Source: Trachythela sp. YZ-2020 (taxonomy: Eukaryota > Cnidaria > Anthozoa > Malacalcyonacea > Clavulariidae). From it: a stretch of 64,000 nucleotides of DNA. The DNA lies in NCBI GenBank assembly GCA_016169945.1, contig JADLSH010000085.1:1860001-1924000 (forward strand), in the 5' to 3' direction. The notes beneath the pieces are model-generated. The model saw only the letters and a program-made list of their open reading frames with translations, did not search any database and was not told the DNA's origin. How positions within the stretch are numbered: position 1 is the stretch's first letter; each line of letters begins with the position of its first letter. Below, piece by piece: positions 34,501-55,346 of the stretch. The position numbers were made by a program, and so were the translations under genes.

Positions 34501-37500
34501 TATTTTTGCATGATTTTTACACGCAACCTTCGCGCGAAAACACGACTTGGTACACGAAGCACGCACAGTGCGAGATTAGATACCAGTTCCCCTATGAGGC
34601 TATGATGAAAAGGGTATCGAGCCACCTTAAACACGGATTTGAATCTGAGTTTACCCCAGTTGACTTGTTGGCTCGCTAATTGGTGGACTACCAGTCCGGT
34701 GCGCCAAAGATGTTGGTTCATATTGACAATACAATGTACCACTAATATAACTTTCTTGCTCCTTTATTAAGCAGTACTTAAACTTAACGATTCATTTGAT
34801 ATTTTAGCACAATTGGCGACATCCTGCAGTGCTAAAAAGAAATATCATCCAGGAAGCATTCAAGGGAAACGACGAAAGTCCCATATTGATCCTGATGACT
34901 CAGGTCCACTCCCTCCCGTCTTTGTCATGTGTGATTACACCAAAGACGCCGAAGGCCTCACTGAAATTGAGACGATAGGCACCAGTGACGGAGTGACGAT
35001 CGAACCAACGACTGATTATCATGAAAGATTTTCATACAAGAAAGAAATTAAATACGAGGTTATACTTTAGCACTTTAATAACAATTTAAGATGAGCTTAC
35101 AAAGCCAGAAAATATGGAGGGATAGCAATATGGGGAAACCCGCATATTCCCACTTTAATTACTGCTCTCCGAGCTAATGTTTAGAACATGAGCGGCCGTG
35201 TTGGATGCAAAGCTCATTGATTATTCATGATTTCACAAATATTAATACAATACATATAACAATAATATACAAATATTCTAAGAGTAACCAAATAATTACG
35301 TCACACCTATAGATAGACCAAATTATCTATAGGACAACAGCCAATCAGAATAGAGAGTTGGTGAGAATTGCATAATATAATGTAAATATATGAAACGATA
35401 TCTTCCTGCATTTCCTCAGATTCCAATCGCAAGTGTGAAAGCTGTCGTGGATCGAAGTGAACACTGCTCACAATTGGTTAAGTATGATTGCAGAGATGCG
35501 AAGCTGTTCAACGCACCCGGAGGTGACCCTGCGTCACGGTGGCTGTCCGCTAATGGCTATCTGCAATATTACTGGGGCGGTGCCGAGCATGATAGTTATA
35601 AATGCGCCTGTGCGTATACTCCTAGAGGTTGCTGGGATAAAGCGTTTTGTAACTGCGATAGTAAATATGCAGAGACTATTAGTGCAGCTGATGAGGGCTT
35701 ACTGAACTTCACACGTGATCTACCCGTACGAGAGGTGCAGTTTGGTGATTTGAGTAAGACATCGCAAGCTATCTATACTATAGAAAGGATCGCCTGCGTT
35801 GGAGTTGGTAAGTTTAAAAAATATATAGACAAACAAACAAACCGTATTACATGCAGTTTATACTTCAGGTTTGTTGGTTTTGAAAGGCGAGTGCCCTTTC
35901 AATCCATACAACTGTATATAGCTACTTAAAATAAGATATCCATGCTTTCTATAGAGCCTCGCTTGCATTAAGAACATTCCCAATTCGGACTTTAAAAATA
36001 GGGGTTTGCAACTTCGGAATTCGACTATCAAATTTCTTGATGGGATCCGAATTTTTTTGCTCTGAATATGCGATGGTTATCGAGAATGGTTCATATTTAT
36101 CGCTTGATTATCTTAAAAATCCTTATTTTTTGACAGATACTCTTGGTGTTGTGACATTCCTGGCTCCGGACGGCTGGGTTCGTGCTCCAGCATGGAACGC
36201 TCCTTATGGCGGAGATATTTCGTTCTATATTAAAACTGTTTTTGCCAAAGGAGATTTAATTGATCATAGAAATAGCGATGAAAATCATGTTTTTCAGGTA
36301 AGTGGCTAGTGTGTTTGTTTCCTTGTTGATGTACGTTTAGCTGGTCGTTGGTTCGCCTTTGAGAATGATAAATCTTTCTTGCAATGTACTGTATGTTTCA
36401 GCAGAAACGGGTATAATGTAGCGATGTTTGCTGAACATCGAAGTGATATTGACTTCGACACTAAATTTGAACCGCCAACGACTGTACTGCTCGACTTAAG
36501 GCTCTTTTCCACTCGTCGCAAAAACCAACTCGCAAGCTCGCTGCGAGTACTTTCATCCAATCACAATGCTCGACAGTTTATTTTAATAACATGCAAGAAC
36601 TCGCAGCGAGTTTGCGAGTTGGTTTTGCGATGAGTGGAAAAGAGCCTTAACGCTCGCTCTACAATAGCTTGTTCGTCTGGGTAGATAAACTTGTGTTTAC
36701 AGATGCGTCTTGTGGAATCGTTCGTCTCTAGATTAAATGTACAAGAATGCAAATTAAACTAAAAATTTCGTAATATTTTTAGGTTCGCATATACGATAAA
36801 AAAACAATTGAAGTCGTGGTCAGTTTCGGTACCAGTATTCGAACAAAATATAAAGCAGCAATAGACGTGCCTCTCGGACCTCGGAAACTTAATGATAACG
36901 AATGGCACAGGATCCAGGTTATTCGTACGTTGTGGGAATTGTCAGTGAAAATTGATGATAAAGGTGCGTTAAATCCTGTCAATGGGCAGCTTCTGCAGCC
37001 ACTCAAACTTACCGGAGATGGTCGAAGTCGTCTGGATATAGACCTGCCAATGTTTGTTGGCTCGTTCTGGAGGTTCCCAACGTACAAGAAGGGATACGTT
37101 GGATGCATGAAAGGATTTGTAAGTAAACTAAAACTAATGTAATTATACGTTATTAGTTTATTTGCACTGGATAGCTCGACTACCATTTCTAAGATATTCT
37201 CCCAAGAGGTCAAGTGAGAGCCATTCCTTTATGGTGCATTGTTACTACAGGAGGAAACCGAAATTACATAAACTAACTTGCACTGAAGTGCCACAATGTC
37301 CCTTTTTGCATGGTCAATTGTTACTACTGGAGGAAACCGCAGTACCCGGGTAAACCTGCGCTGAGTATCACTGTGACAATCTTCTCATGTGGGATGGGGC
37401 TGACATTTTATTCAAGCAAGCACATATTACTGGCCCTGTGGCCCTCAGAATTCAAATAACTATTACAAGGAATATAAATTACAGGAAATATGTTAAATAC

Positions 37501-40500
37501 AATATATACAATTAAGAAGATAATAAACCTACGGATTAAAATGAAATAGTATCTCTTGATCGGATAAAAAACGATTTCTTAAGGAAGTTTTAAATGATTT
37601 AACAGTATCCAGTTATCTAATTTCAAGAGCCAACGAGTTCCATAATTGACATGTAGAAACAGTGAAAGTCCTACCACGTTCAGTTTTGCGGTTAAATTTA
37701 GGGTAAAATGAAATTCAAATTGCAGTATCTAGTTGATCTAGAATGTACTTCACTATTCAACTTAAGAATGTTCATCAAATATTATGACACCAAAAGCTGG
37801 GTCCTCTTAAACGCCAACGTGCACTTCTCAATTTTGGCTTGGTCATGAAAAGGAATCCAGCGTAATTTCTTGAATAAACGAGGATGATCGCGGTTCGACG
37901 TCGAGAATGACCCTATAGCTGTTTTCTTTTGAAGATGAAGGATTCTATGAAGATTTACCTTACTGCATTCATGCCACACAATATGTAGAATTGTATCTCA
38001 TGGGCAGATCAAGGTGGATCGAATGGATCTTCCCTTACACCACCGCAGCTATTGCCAAACACTTCATAAGGGGCGAATGTCTAAACTTGGCGGTTTAGCA
38101 GAGGCCGCGATGTAGATATAGGAATCCACCAGCGACGTTTCGAGCGAAAGCCTTTTCGTCAGGATAGAATAGTTTTCTGTACTACCAACTCATTTATAAT
38201 AGACTGCTCTATCTGTAGCAATTTAGGACCGTACCACAGTGATGCAATTTTACTACTGCGATAAACCGGAGTGACCGTGTAAAACCTGAGACCATGCACT
38301 CTTCTCGTATTGAACCACGATCGCAGACCTTGAAAAAGTGTAATGTTTCTCATGGATCGTGAACTTAAGTCCCTCGAATGTGCAACAATATATAAAGTAT
38401 ACTTGATGTATTTGTGCCACATGTATATTTATTGTATATTAAGTATGATTCCTTAAGTTGTAAATAGTCCTGGTTCATGTTGAGGACTTGAGGCAAATGT
38501 TAAAACGGACGATTAAAACATTTGCAGGTCTGCAGAGATGCAAGGCACATGTACTATATAATCATATATTTTCTTGTGTTTTAGACGATAAATGGTGTTT
38601 TGTTTGACCTTGCCAATGCAGTTGATCATCTCGTTATGGAGCAAGAAGTATTAGTTTTGAAAGGTTGTGGCAATGCCTGCGAACATAAACCTTGTCCTTA
38701 TGGCACATGTGTTGAGAGATATACATCGTATGAGTGCAACTGTATGGAAACTCCATTCTATGGAACATATTGTAGCAAAGGTAATATATACATTCAGTTT
38801 TTTTTGGGGGGGGGAGGGGAAAGAGGCAATACCTGAAAATGGAGAATATATTTTCAAGAATAATACTTAGGGGCTTCGGTGGCGCAATCGTCAGAGCACG
38901 CGCCTTTCACCTCTGATATCGTGGGTTCGAGTCCCGTTGGGGACAACTTATGATAGCTATGTGAAAAGAGTTAGTCAACGCTCTGCCGAAAGTCGTGGGT
39001 TTTCTCCGGGTACTCCGGTTTCCTCCCACAGGGAATGTTGACAGGGTGGTTTGGGTTTAATCCCTAACTGGCCCTTCCACCGTAGCTGTGCTCCGTGATG
39101 GCGAGCAAAAGGTGGCAGCTATATGCGCCTAGAAAGCCTTCGACTTGGTCACGTTGAGCTGTGTCCTTCGCAATTCAGCTTAGCTCTCAGCTGCAAGTAA
39201 GGATAATAAGCACACACCCCCTTACTTACTTACTAGGATAGATCATTCACAAGATGACATAAAATTATCTAATACTGCATTCGGGTCGTCGTTTTATCAA
39301 TTCCCCGGCTAGTTCTTTATATGTGCGTAACATTCCATTTACACTTCCCGTACCAGTAAATTTAACCAGTTGCATCTAGTAACATATCTATTATGTTACG
39401 CCCTTGAAGAACTAGTAAACAGGAAGCAATGTGGAATTATTTAAAAATTCCGACGTTTCGTTGGATGTTCATCCATATTCCCATCTTTGGAAACATTGTT
39501 CCGGCGAACAAAAGTGTTTCCCAAAAAATTCAGATAAATTTGTTTCTCAAAACCATCCTGGATTGTCTACCTTTGAGAAAACAATGTTTCTTCAACAATT
39601 GTTTTTTTTGGGGTCTTATGCATTGGCGAAACTTAAACTATAAATATAATCGTGTTTAGAACCTCCTAATTAACTGTAATCGTTTTTGTTCATTTACAGA
39701 GATCGGTACCAAAATTGAAAATTCTCCTGTATACGCTAATTACCTCGAGATGGCTTCGTCCAGATATGAGAAAATAGTCTTGGCATTTTCTACCGAAGAT
39801 GACGGTGGCGGTTGTAGCGGAACCCTTTTTGAAGTGCTTAACGAAGACGAAACACAATTCTACAAACTTACGTTGAAAGATAGAAACTCGTTGGTGTTTG
39901 ACTTCAAACTACTTCCCAGACTGCCTCCTCAACCCTTAGTCATTGATTTAGATAGCATTGACTTCTGTGATTCAACGCGACATATCGTGAATATCGAACG
40001 AACTATTGAGAATAAGATCAAGTATAGAATCGATGGTCGTAAAGTGGTTGAAAAAGAGTATAAACAAAAAGCTGCTCCCATGTTCGACAAGCCGTATAAT
40101 TACTATGTCGGGAACACGAAGGAAGGAAATAGTCCGTTCGTTGGATGTATTTCTGGAGCAAAGTTTCACCTCTTCTCAATCGATGGAGTTATGAAGACTG
40201 TCGAACCAATTAAACAGGGAATAAGATCTAATAGCTCAAGTATGTGTTAGTACTGTTTATTAGGGCCTAAATAACCAAAAACTAGAATTTCTTATCACTA
40301 CAATGATGCCAATGAAGCTTTGAAACGAGCGCCGGGTAACTTTTGGTAAAACTCCAAAATGAATATTGAGTTACCAAGTGGAGCTGTGGAAAAGGTGCCT
40401 GTATTACATGTATACACTTCCCATTTATTTTTGGATTTTTTCAAATGATGTACAATGCGCAATGCCCAATACGCTTCAGGGCAGGTTGTTTAAAAACCGG

Positions 40501-41411
40501 TTTTCTGGAAAATTTGAAGTTGGATTTTCTAAAGTTTTAAAATAGAGACCGGCAGAAATACACAAAACCAAAAAGGTTAAATTTAACCCAAGGTTAGCGC
40601 TAACTAAACTTTGAACAACCGCCTCCACTGGCCCCAGGCTACAAAATATACTATCTGGAAAATTCATATAATACCATATCCATTGAAATGTGGTCAAGAA
40701 TTATATATAGACCTAATCAGCTAATGCATATTCATGCTCATTGCTACCAAATTAATTTTTGTTTTCGAATGATTCGCTTCCAAATTACCACTTAGAAATA
40801 CAGCGGAACAAATTAAGGTAATGAAATTGACAACAAGCAATTAAATTACATACTGTAGTGTATATGGTTGAATTAGGTGTCAACGGCAAAAGGTGTTAGA
40901 TCACTTAGATGATTAGGTCTGTCTCCAAATGCTTGATTAAATTTATTTATATCCGAAACACATTTCCTTTTTAGGTTCGAAAATTGAACATGAATCATGT
41001 GGCCCTACCATAAATACCCCAATACCTATGACCACCCGTGAGATCCCTGGACCTACGACACCGACCGACTATCCCTCAACCGAGTTCCTTCGTAATGTCG
41101 GAATCCACGAAGCCGAGGATACCAACTGGGCTGTATTGATTGTTGTTGCCCTGCTTCTTATGTTGGTACTGGTTGCTGTGGTGGTACTCACTATATGGTT
41201 TGTGATGCAACACAAGAATGATTACCAGATCCTGGAGAAAGCTGATGGTACTGTGGTTGGTACCGCTACAGTACGTGGTGGTACTCAATCTGTTGCATCT
41301 ATCCCTGCGGCAGGATCCGTCTACATCGCTCAGGCACGTGCACCACCTTCCGTAAGCTCTACAGGAAATCTGAGCCGAGCTAAGTCCAAGTCCAACGACC
41401 TTTTTGTTTAG
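30492..41411 (+). CDS. CNTNAP: Neurexin-IV/contactin-associated (CNTNAP-like) adhesion protein
   Basis: Eight exons join in phase: 30492-31508, 34808-35058, 35420-35807, 36137-36297, 36783-37118, 38585-38780, 39700-40239 and 40975-41411. All borders are AG/GT. Together with the exon at 15634 they give about 1127 residues. Domain order is half LamG, LamG, EGF, fibrinogen-like, LamG, EGF, LamG, membrane span and a 65-residue tail: the order of Caspr/neurexin IV, cell-surface proteins of septate-type junctions and neuron contacts. The discoidin (F5/8C) domain and the first half of the first LamG are not found. The tail ends DLFV, a possible PDZ ligand, as is typical for the family. The function in this animal is inferred. 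Confidence 0.85.
31585..31736. repeat. 150-bp MITE hairpin, copy 1
   Basis: Ends GGCTCTTTTCCACTCGTCGC and its near complement. The element inside folds through AACTCGCAAGCTCGCTGCGAGT. It is almost identical to the copy at 36502-36648. Flanking bases are TATA and TTAT, so the TTAA seen at copy 2 is not intact. Confidence 0.85.
31990..32166. repeat. About 58-bp tandem repeat in the intron
   Basis: TTAAACAACATGGATTTGAATT and TTAAACATCAATTTGAATTT begin successive similar units, each ending near GAGAATATCTC or GAGGGTATCTC. A third unit begins after the TIR element at 34627 with TTAAACACGGATTTGAAT, suggesting that the element inserted into the array. Confidence 0.6.
32167..34626. mobile_element. 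TTAA-flanked TIR element of 2.46 kb
   Basis: Left end TTAA|GGTGGCTCGATACACTTTT and right end, complemented, TTAA|GGTGGCTCGATACCCTTTT. TTAA duplication is typical of piggyBac-type elements. Inside, a second inverted pair at about 32938-33060 and 34210-34322 (AGCCTGCGTAGCAG, GTCTGCC.GGTTTCTATATG) indicates a nested element. No transposase frame is recognised. Confidence 0.7.
32938..34322. repeat. Inverted-repeat element nested in the TTAA element
   Basis: Left arm has AGCCTGCGTAGCAGACG and CCGGGTTTCTATATGATTTC; the right arm has the complement with CTGCTACGCAGGCTAG and CATATAGAAACCTGGCAGAC. The arms differ by several substitutions and a small gap. The end points are approximate. Nothing coding was seen between them. 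Confidence 0.55.
34808..35807 (+). CDS. CNTNAP: CNTNAP-like exons: fibrinogen-like domain (34808-35058, 35420-35807)
   Basis: The first exon begins after TTTTAG and encodes a basic linker, then IDPDDSGPLPPVFVMCDY, the start of the fibrinogen-like domain. The second continues with SEHCSQLVKYDC, YYWGG, CACAYTPRGCWDKAFCNC and LPVREVQFGD, the Cys-rich pattern specific to Caspr/neurexin IV rather than to fibrinogens. The exons meet in phase 0 and end in phase 1 (GTTG|GTAAGT). The 361-bp intron between them is AT-rich and holds nothing notable. Confidence 0.88.
36137..37118 (+). CDS. CNTNAP: CNTNAP-like exons: third LamG domain (36137-36297, 36783-37118)
   Basis: DTLGVVTFLAPDGWVRAP and the ISFYIKTVF strand open the domain. 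The second exon gives LNDNEWHRIQVIRTLWELSVKIDD, the central LamG strand with its W-H pair, and ends with MFVGSFWRF and YVGCMKGF. The intron between them contains the second 150-bp MITE. Both exons are in phase 0 at their shared border. Confidence 0.88.
36502..36648. repeat. 150-bp MITE hairpin, copy 2, with TTAA duplication
   Basis: TTAA|GGCTCTTTTCCACTCG at the left and GAAAAGAGCC|TTAA at the right. It differs from copy 1 (31585-31736) at only one or two positions, so both moved recently or were converted. TTAA points to piggyBac-type mobilisation. Confidence 0.85.
37119..38584 (-). other. Intron with relics of LINE and Penelope-like tails
   Basis: On the minus strand 37979-37782 reads LHRILHLQKKTA and PRLFKKLRWIPFHDQAKIEKC, the C-terminal region of a CR1-type RT. 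At 38128-38165 the motif CCTGACGAAAAGGC ... CGAAACGTC marks a second retroelement tail. At 37240-37335 GTTACTAC.GGAGGAAACCG occurs twice, part of the SINE-core sequence. All are short, decayed pieces. Confidence 0.55.
38585..38780 (+). CDS. CNTNAP: CNTNAP-like exon: end of LamG and second EGF
   Basis: TINGVLFDLANAV completes the preceding LamG. CGNACEHKPCPYGTCVERY and CNCMETPFYGTYC form an EGF domain with six cysteines. The exon ends AAAG|GTAATA in phase 1. Confidence 0.85.
38871..39236 (+). repeat. tRNA-derived SINE
   Basis: The head GGGGCTTCGGTGGCGCAATC carries a pol III A box (TGGCGCAATCGTCAGAGC at 38880) and a B box GGTTCGAGTCC at 38924. The body has GTGGGTTTTCTCCGGGTACT and CCGGTTTCCTCCCAC, a core shared with the SINE at 59463-59730 and probably the Nin-type conserved SINE domain. 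It ends in a (TTAC)n tail. It lies in an intron and is not a functional tRNA gene. Confidence 0.82.
39700..40239 (+). CDS. CNTNAP: CNTNAP-like exon: last LamG domain
   Basis: EIGTKIENSPVYANYLEM opens, and YEKIVLAFSTEDDGG with FYKLTLKDRNSLVFDF are the first LamG strands. RHIVNIERTIENKIKYRIDG and YYVGNTKEGNSPFVGCISGA close the domain. Ends TCAA|GTATGT in phase 1. Confidence 0.85.
40975..41411 (+). CDS. CNTNAP: CNTNAP-like last exon: stalk, membrane span, cytoplasmic tail
   Basis: After a CG-containing linker and a Thr/Pro-rich stalk (PMTTREIPGPTTPTD), NWAVLIVVALLLMLVLVAVV starts a membrane helix of about 25 residues. QHKNDYQILEKADG follows it, basic and Tyr-containing as in the 4.1-binding region of the family. 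The tail ends SNDLFV and TAG at 41409. The hydrophobic last residue fits a PDZ ligand. Confidence 0.88.
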
Positions 41412-42758
41412 TTTATTGTACTTTTGACCCTTGGCTGCAGGGTTTTACACGTATCTCAGGTGTATAATTTTTTGTAGTTGAACGTTGTAGTACAGTACAG
41501 TATGTCACAAGGAAATCTGAGCCGAGCTAAGTGCAACGATGTTTTTGTTTAGTTTATAGAGAACTTTCGATATTTTCACTTCTGAGTAACCATTATCGAG
41601 ACCTTGCATTTTAAATTTACGCGCTTTTGGTCTGCGTGATTTTTCCCTGAAAGAGTGATTTACAGTCTTTGTAGCTGGTTAGTTTGAGACGAATGTTTCA
41701 AATCCATCAGCGTTGTGATCAATAATTATCACGTGTAGTAACACAATAATCAGTCAAATTGCTTGCTGCTACACCAGGTAAATTATTTGATTAAATTAAT
41801 ATGATTTTCGGTCACTGTCACTCCCTATCATTTTCCCAAATTTACCATAAATTTTATTCAAAATGCAAGGTCTGCTTAACTCGAGGGTTCACGCAGGTAT
41901 TGCATGTCAGGTGTACATTTTTTAGTTGAACTTTGTGATATATATAGATACAATAAATATAGGGACAATATAGTTCCCAAACCTTGTCTGCATGATTAGC
42001 CAGTGTTCCAATACAACCATACTCTTGTTTTCTTCCGGGCTGAAATTACCGATGTGGAAATAAAACTGGGTATTCATTGTGTAAAAGTAAGCTAGAAGTC
42101 CGTCATTACTGAGGGACCAACGTATTATGATAGAATATACTATCACAGAGATACTGTGACATTGTGATATTTCCCGTACATATGGTTCCGTAGTAATGAA
42201 GGATTTGTATATTGTGTGACAATGTTTAACTGCATGACTTCATATTCTGCACCAGTTGTCGATGGCTTGCAGCGTCACATGTGGGGGTGTTTAGCATATT
42301 TTGTAACATTTATGAAAGTTTCGGCAGCTTTTGTTGTGGTGGAACCGCCCCTGAATAGCCCTAAGCTGCATTTGACATTTTATATGTTCGCATACTGTGA
42401 AATAGAGCGTATCATTGTATTGGATTCATTAATCTGTATAGTAACATTCATCGTAGTTGTAATAATATACAGTATAAGATTTTGGTTATTGATATACACT
42501 CTAACTAAAAAGGATTCTTAAATTAGTCCTGTATTTGTAATTTGTTGCTGTCTTACAGACGTATACGATAGTTTAGGCATTTGTATTTACCCTTTTTTTC
42601 ATTGATTTTCATAGTGTATTAAATTGTGCATGTTGTAATTCTTTATCGTTTGTGTGCCTGTATATTTCTGGAATTTTTAAGTTTCGGTTATATATTACGA
42701 TTGTCATTGAAATTCGTATCCTTCGAATTCGATTGCTGTGGGCCTTGTCATGTATTTA
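41412..42758 (+). other. 3' UTR and flank of the CNTNAP-like gene
   Basis: An AATAAA lies near 41953. At 41509-41560 a 52-bp copy of the last coding bases is found (see findings). GTGTAT(A)ATTTTTTGTAGTTGA near 41461 and a related stretch near 41915 are another local duplication. Frames at 42216-42521 and 42626-42901 have no known domain and are not called as genes. Confidence 0.45.
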
Positions 42759-43683
42759 ATGCATCAGTCAAATCCAAGCGTGCCCATCCCCCCCGGGCAA
42801 ACCCCCGGGCTTTTGACAGTTTTCGAAAATATGCGACAAATTCCCGGGGGCAGGGTAAAAAACACGTGAAAATGCCCCGCAGCGGGGCAAAAAATCAGTA
42901 GCAAATCCCCCACCCCGGGGAAAGCTGGACTATTTGGCTAAGAAGAGTAGGTTATCCAACTACCTGAACATAAAGAGAATACTTTCTTCGACGTTTCGAG
43001 CGAATGCCCTCTGATTAATATATCGCCCAAGTATTTCGCCTGCGTTGCAGGCTACCAAGTATTGTGCGTCATACTCTAGCGCGTTTTGCTGTCGTCATGC
43101 TCTAGCGCATTTATTTTTAAAGTGCGGTGTGGTTCGAATTTATGCGTTTGTAGTGGTTTTTGAAATAAAACAGAAAAACTATATATATATATATATATAC
43201 GTGTAGATTTAGGTCTACGAAACGCAAAGAGTGCTCGACAACATATAGTTAGAGCAAATTATAGATTTTCGCTTACCTCAAAACTTGTCTGCAACAGGCT
43301 GTTTCATCTGTAAAAGAATCATCAGGCAGTTTACAAGTATCGATCAGGCAGTTTACAAGTAGCGGTCATTTCTTTCGATACTTGTAAACTGCCTGATGAT
43401 TCTTTTACAGATGAAACAGCCTGTTGCAGACAAGTTTTGAGGTAAGCGAAAATCTATATATATATATATATATATTCTACAACATTAATTTATTAAATGT
43501 TCTGAAACTGGTATTGTTTTGTTTTATATTATTATCAAGTTATCGGTGATCGTAAAACCTCCCAATCCCTAAATTCAAATGCCCCGCCCCCGGGCAAAGG
43601 TTTGAGTTCAAATGCCCAACCCCCGGGACGTGCTTTACGACGCCCGGGGGGGAGATGGGCACGCTTGGATTTGACTGATGCAT
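42759..43683. mobile_element. TIR element with a nested large hairpin
   Basis: Ends ATGCATCAGTCAAATCCAAG and its complement; both arms continue into GCGTGCCCATC and C/G runs with CCCCGGG. Inside, 43262-43456 is a hairpin with 80-bp arms (CTTACCTCAAAACTTGTCTG and its complement) bordered by (TA)n tracts on both sides. No transposase is seen and the flanks are not a clear duplication. Confidence 0.75.
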
Positions 43684-44600
43684 AAGCCATGTACGATTTA
43701 GAGTTGCTTTTTCATGGCGTTTAGTTGTAGCACTGAATACAACTGTTACATACACATATAGACATTACAGTATCATTGGTAGTAAAATTGCATGGTGTTA
43801 CAGTGTCCCATAATACTTACACACTGTTACGTAGCGTAACACAGTGTTTAATAGTTGTACATAGTACTACACATTGTTATATGGTGTTACATAGTGTCAC
43901 ACAACCGTACACACTGCACCATAACCCATGGCTGTTTTTAACACTAGAAAATTAGAAAACTAATTCCCCATTCTTATCCTAAATATCGTGAAGCACTTGT
44001 AGCCATTGTAACAGTGTTACTTGAGGCTATGCGAGACGTTCATCAGGCATTACACTCCAAATCATGCATATTTTGTGAAGCATTTTACTCTTGAACTTAC
44101 TGTCATATTTTCTCGTGAACTTACGGAGAAATTCTCCGCAAGTCCCTTTGTGGCGTAAGTTTTGACTCGTGTATTTTTCAAAATGAAAGTGCTGACGCAC
44201 CTCGTCAGATCATTGACGACAAATTGCCTTAAATAGTAAAAGGTAAAACTTTCTTAATAGAATTTAATGTCACTTTGTTACATCAGTGGCAAGAATGCAA
44301 GAGACGGAAAAAATTTGTGCATTTTATCCCATGGTTTTCCCCCCGTTCCAGGAATTACGTCATTTGACCTTGAATATTTATCCTGAAAAACGGGAATTTT
44401 AAAGAGTTGTAAGGTCCGTAATATCATGTAGATTGTCGACTGGCTTGCGTACTTGATAGCTGCCTTACAGTAACTACTGTGAAAGTGCAGGGAATGGAAA
44501 TGGCATTTCATGAGACTTCGAGTTCCAAGGTTTTTCTTTTAAACCACTTACAATATTCAATACACATCATTGACTATAGTAGCGCTGTTTGTTCTACATC
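43684..44600. other. Spacer upstream of the Lifeguard gene
   Basis: GTGTTAC-rich short repeats at 43795-43920 (GTGTTACAGTG, GTGTTACATAG). No gene is supported. Confidence 0.4.
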
Positions 44601-44605
44601 AATAT

Positions 44606-44945
44606 TAGGATAAGAAACTTGCACAATTTTCAAGCTCTTATCTAGTTCCACACACAATTATAAATATTTTACTTGACACGAGCTGAATGAATGAAGTAAT
44701 TACGGAATTTCAGGGAAAAAGAAGGAATTTCAGGAAAATTGCTGCTTGTTTAACAGCTTGTAACCAGGCCTATTAGGATAAAAAACCCACAATTAATTTT
44801 CAAGCTCTTATCTAGTTCCACACACAATTATAAATATTTTACTTGACACGAGCTGAATGAATGAAGTAATTACGGAATTTCAGGGAAAAAGAAGGAATTT
44901 CAGAGCTGTGAAAAAGGAATTGCTGCTTGTAACCAGGCCTCCTAG
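44606..44945. repeat. About 177-bp tandem duplication upstream of the Lifeguard gene
   Basis: TTTTCAAGCTCTTATCTAGT starts a unit that repeats after about 177 bp with nearly no change through GGAATTTCAGGGAAAAAGAA. The second unit has a small insertion near its end (AGAGCTGTG). It ends about 140 bp before the coding exon's acceptor, so it could touch the promoter or a non-coding first exon. Confidence 0.85.
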
Positions 44946-45082
44946 GACATAAATAATTTAGCTCAGCTGTTCGAACTTCGAAGTACGACATTTTCAATTG
45001 ATATAAACAAGCAAATACTGTTGTTGTTGTTGTATAAAATATATTTCTTTCCTATTCTACAAACTCATTGCAGACCAAAGCT

Positions 45083-55346
<10,264 letters not shown>

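Noticed and set aside
38880..38950. tRNA gene
   Set aside because: A and B boxes are present, but the sequence continues directly into a SINE body with a repeat tail and the tRNA stems are degenerate.
42216..42521. 101-residue hydrophobic frame downstream of the CNTNAP-like gene
   Set aside because: Hydrophobicity follows from T-rich DNA; no conserved pattern and it probably lies in the 3' flank.
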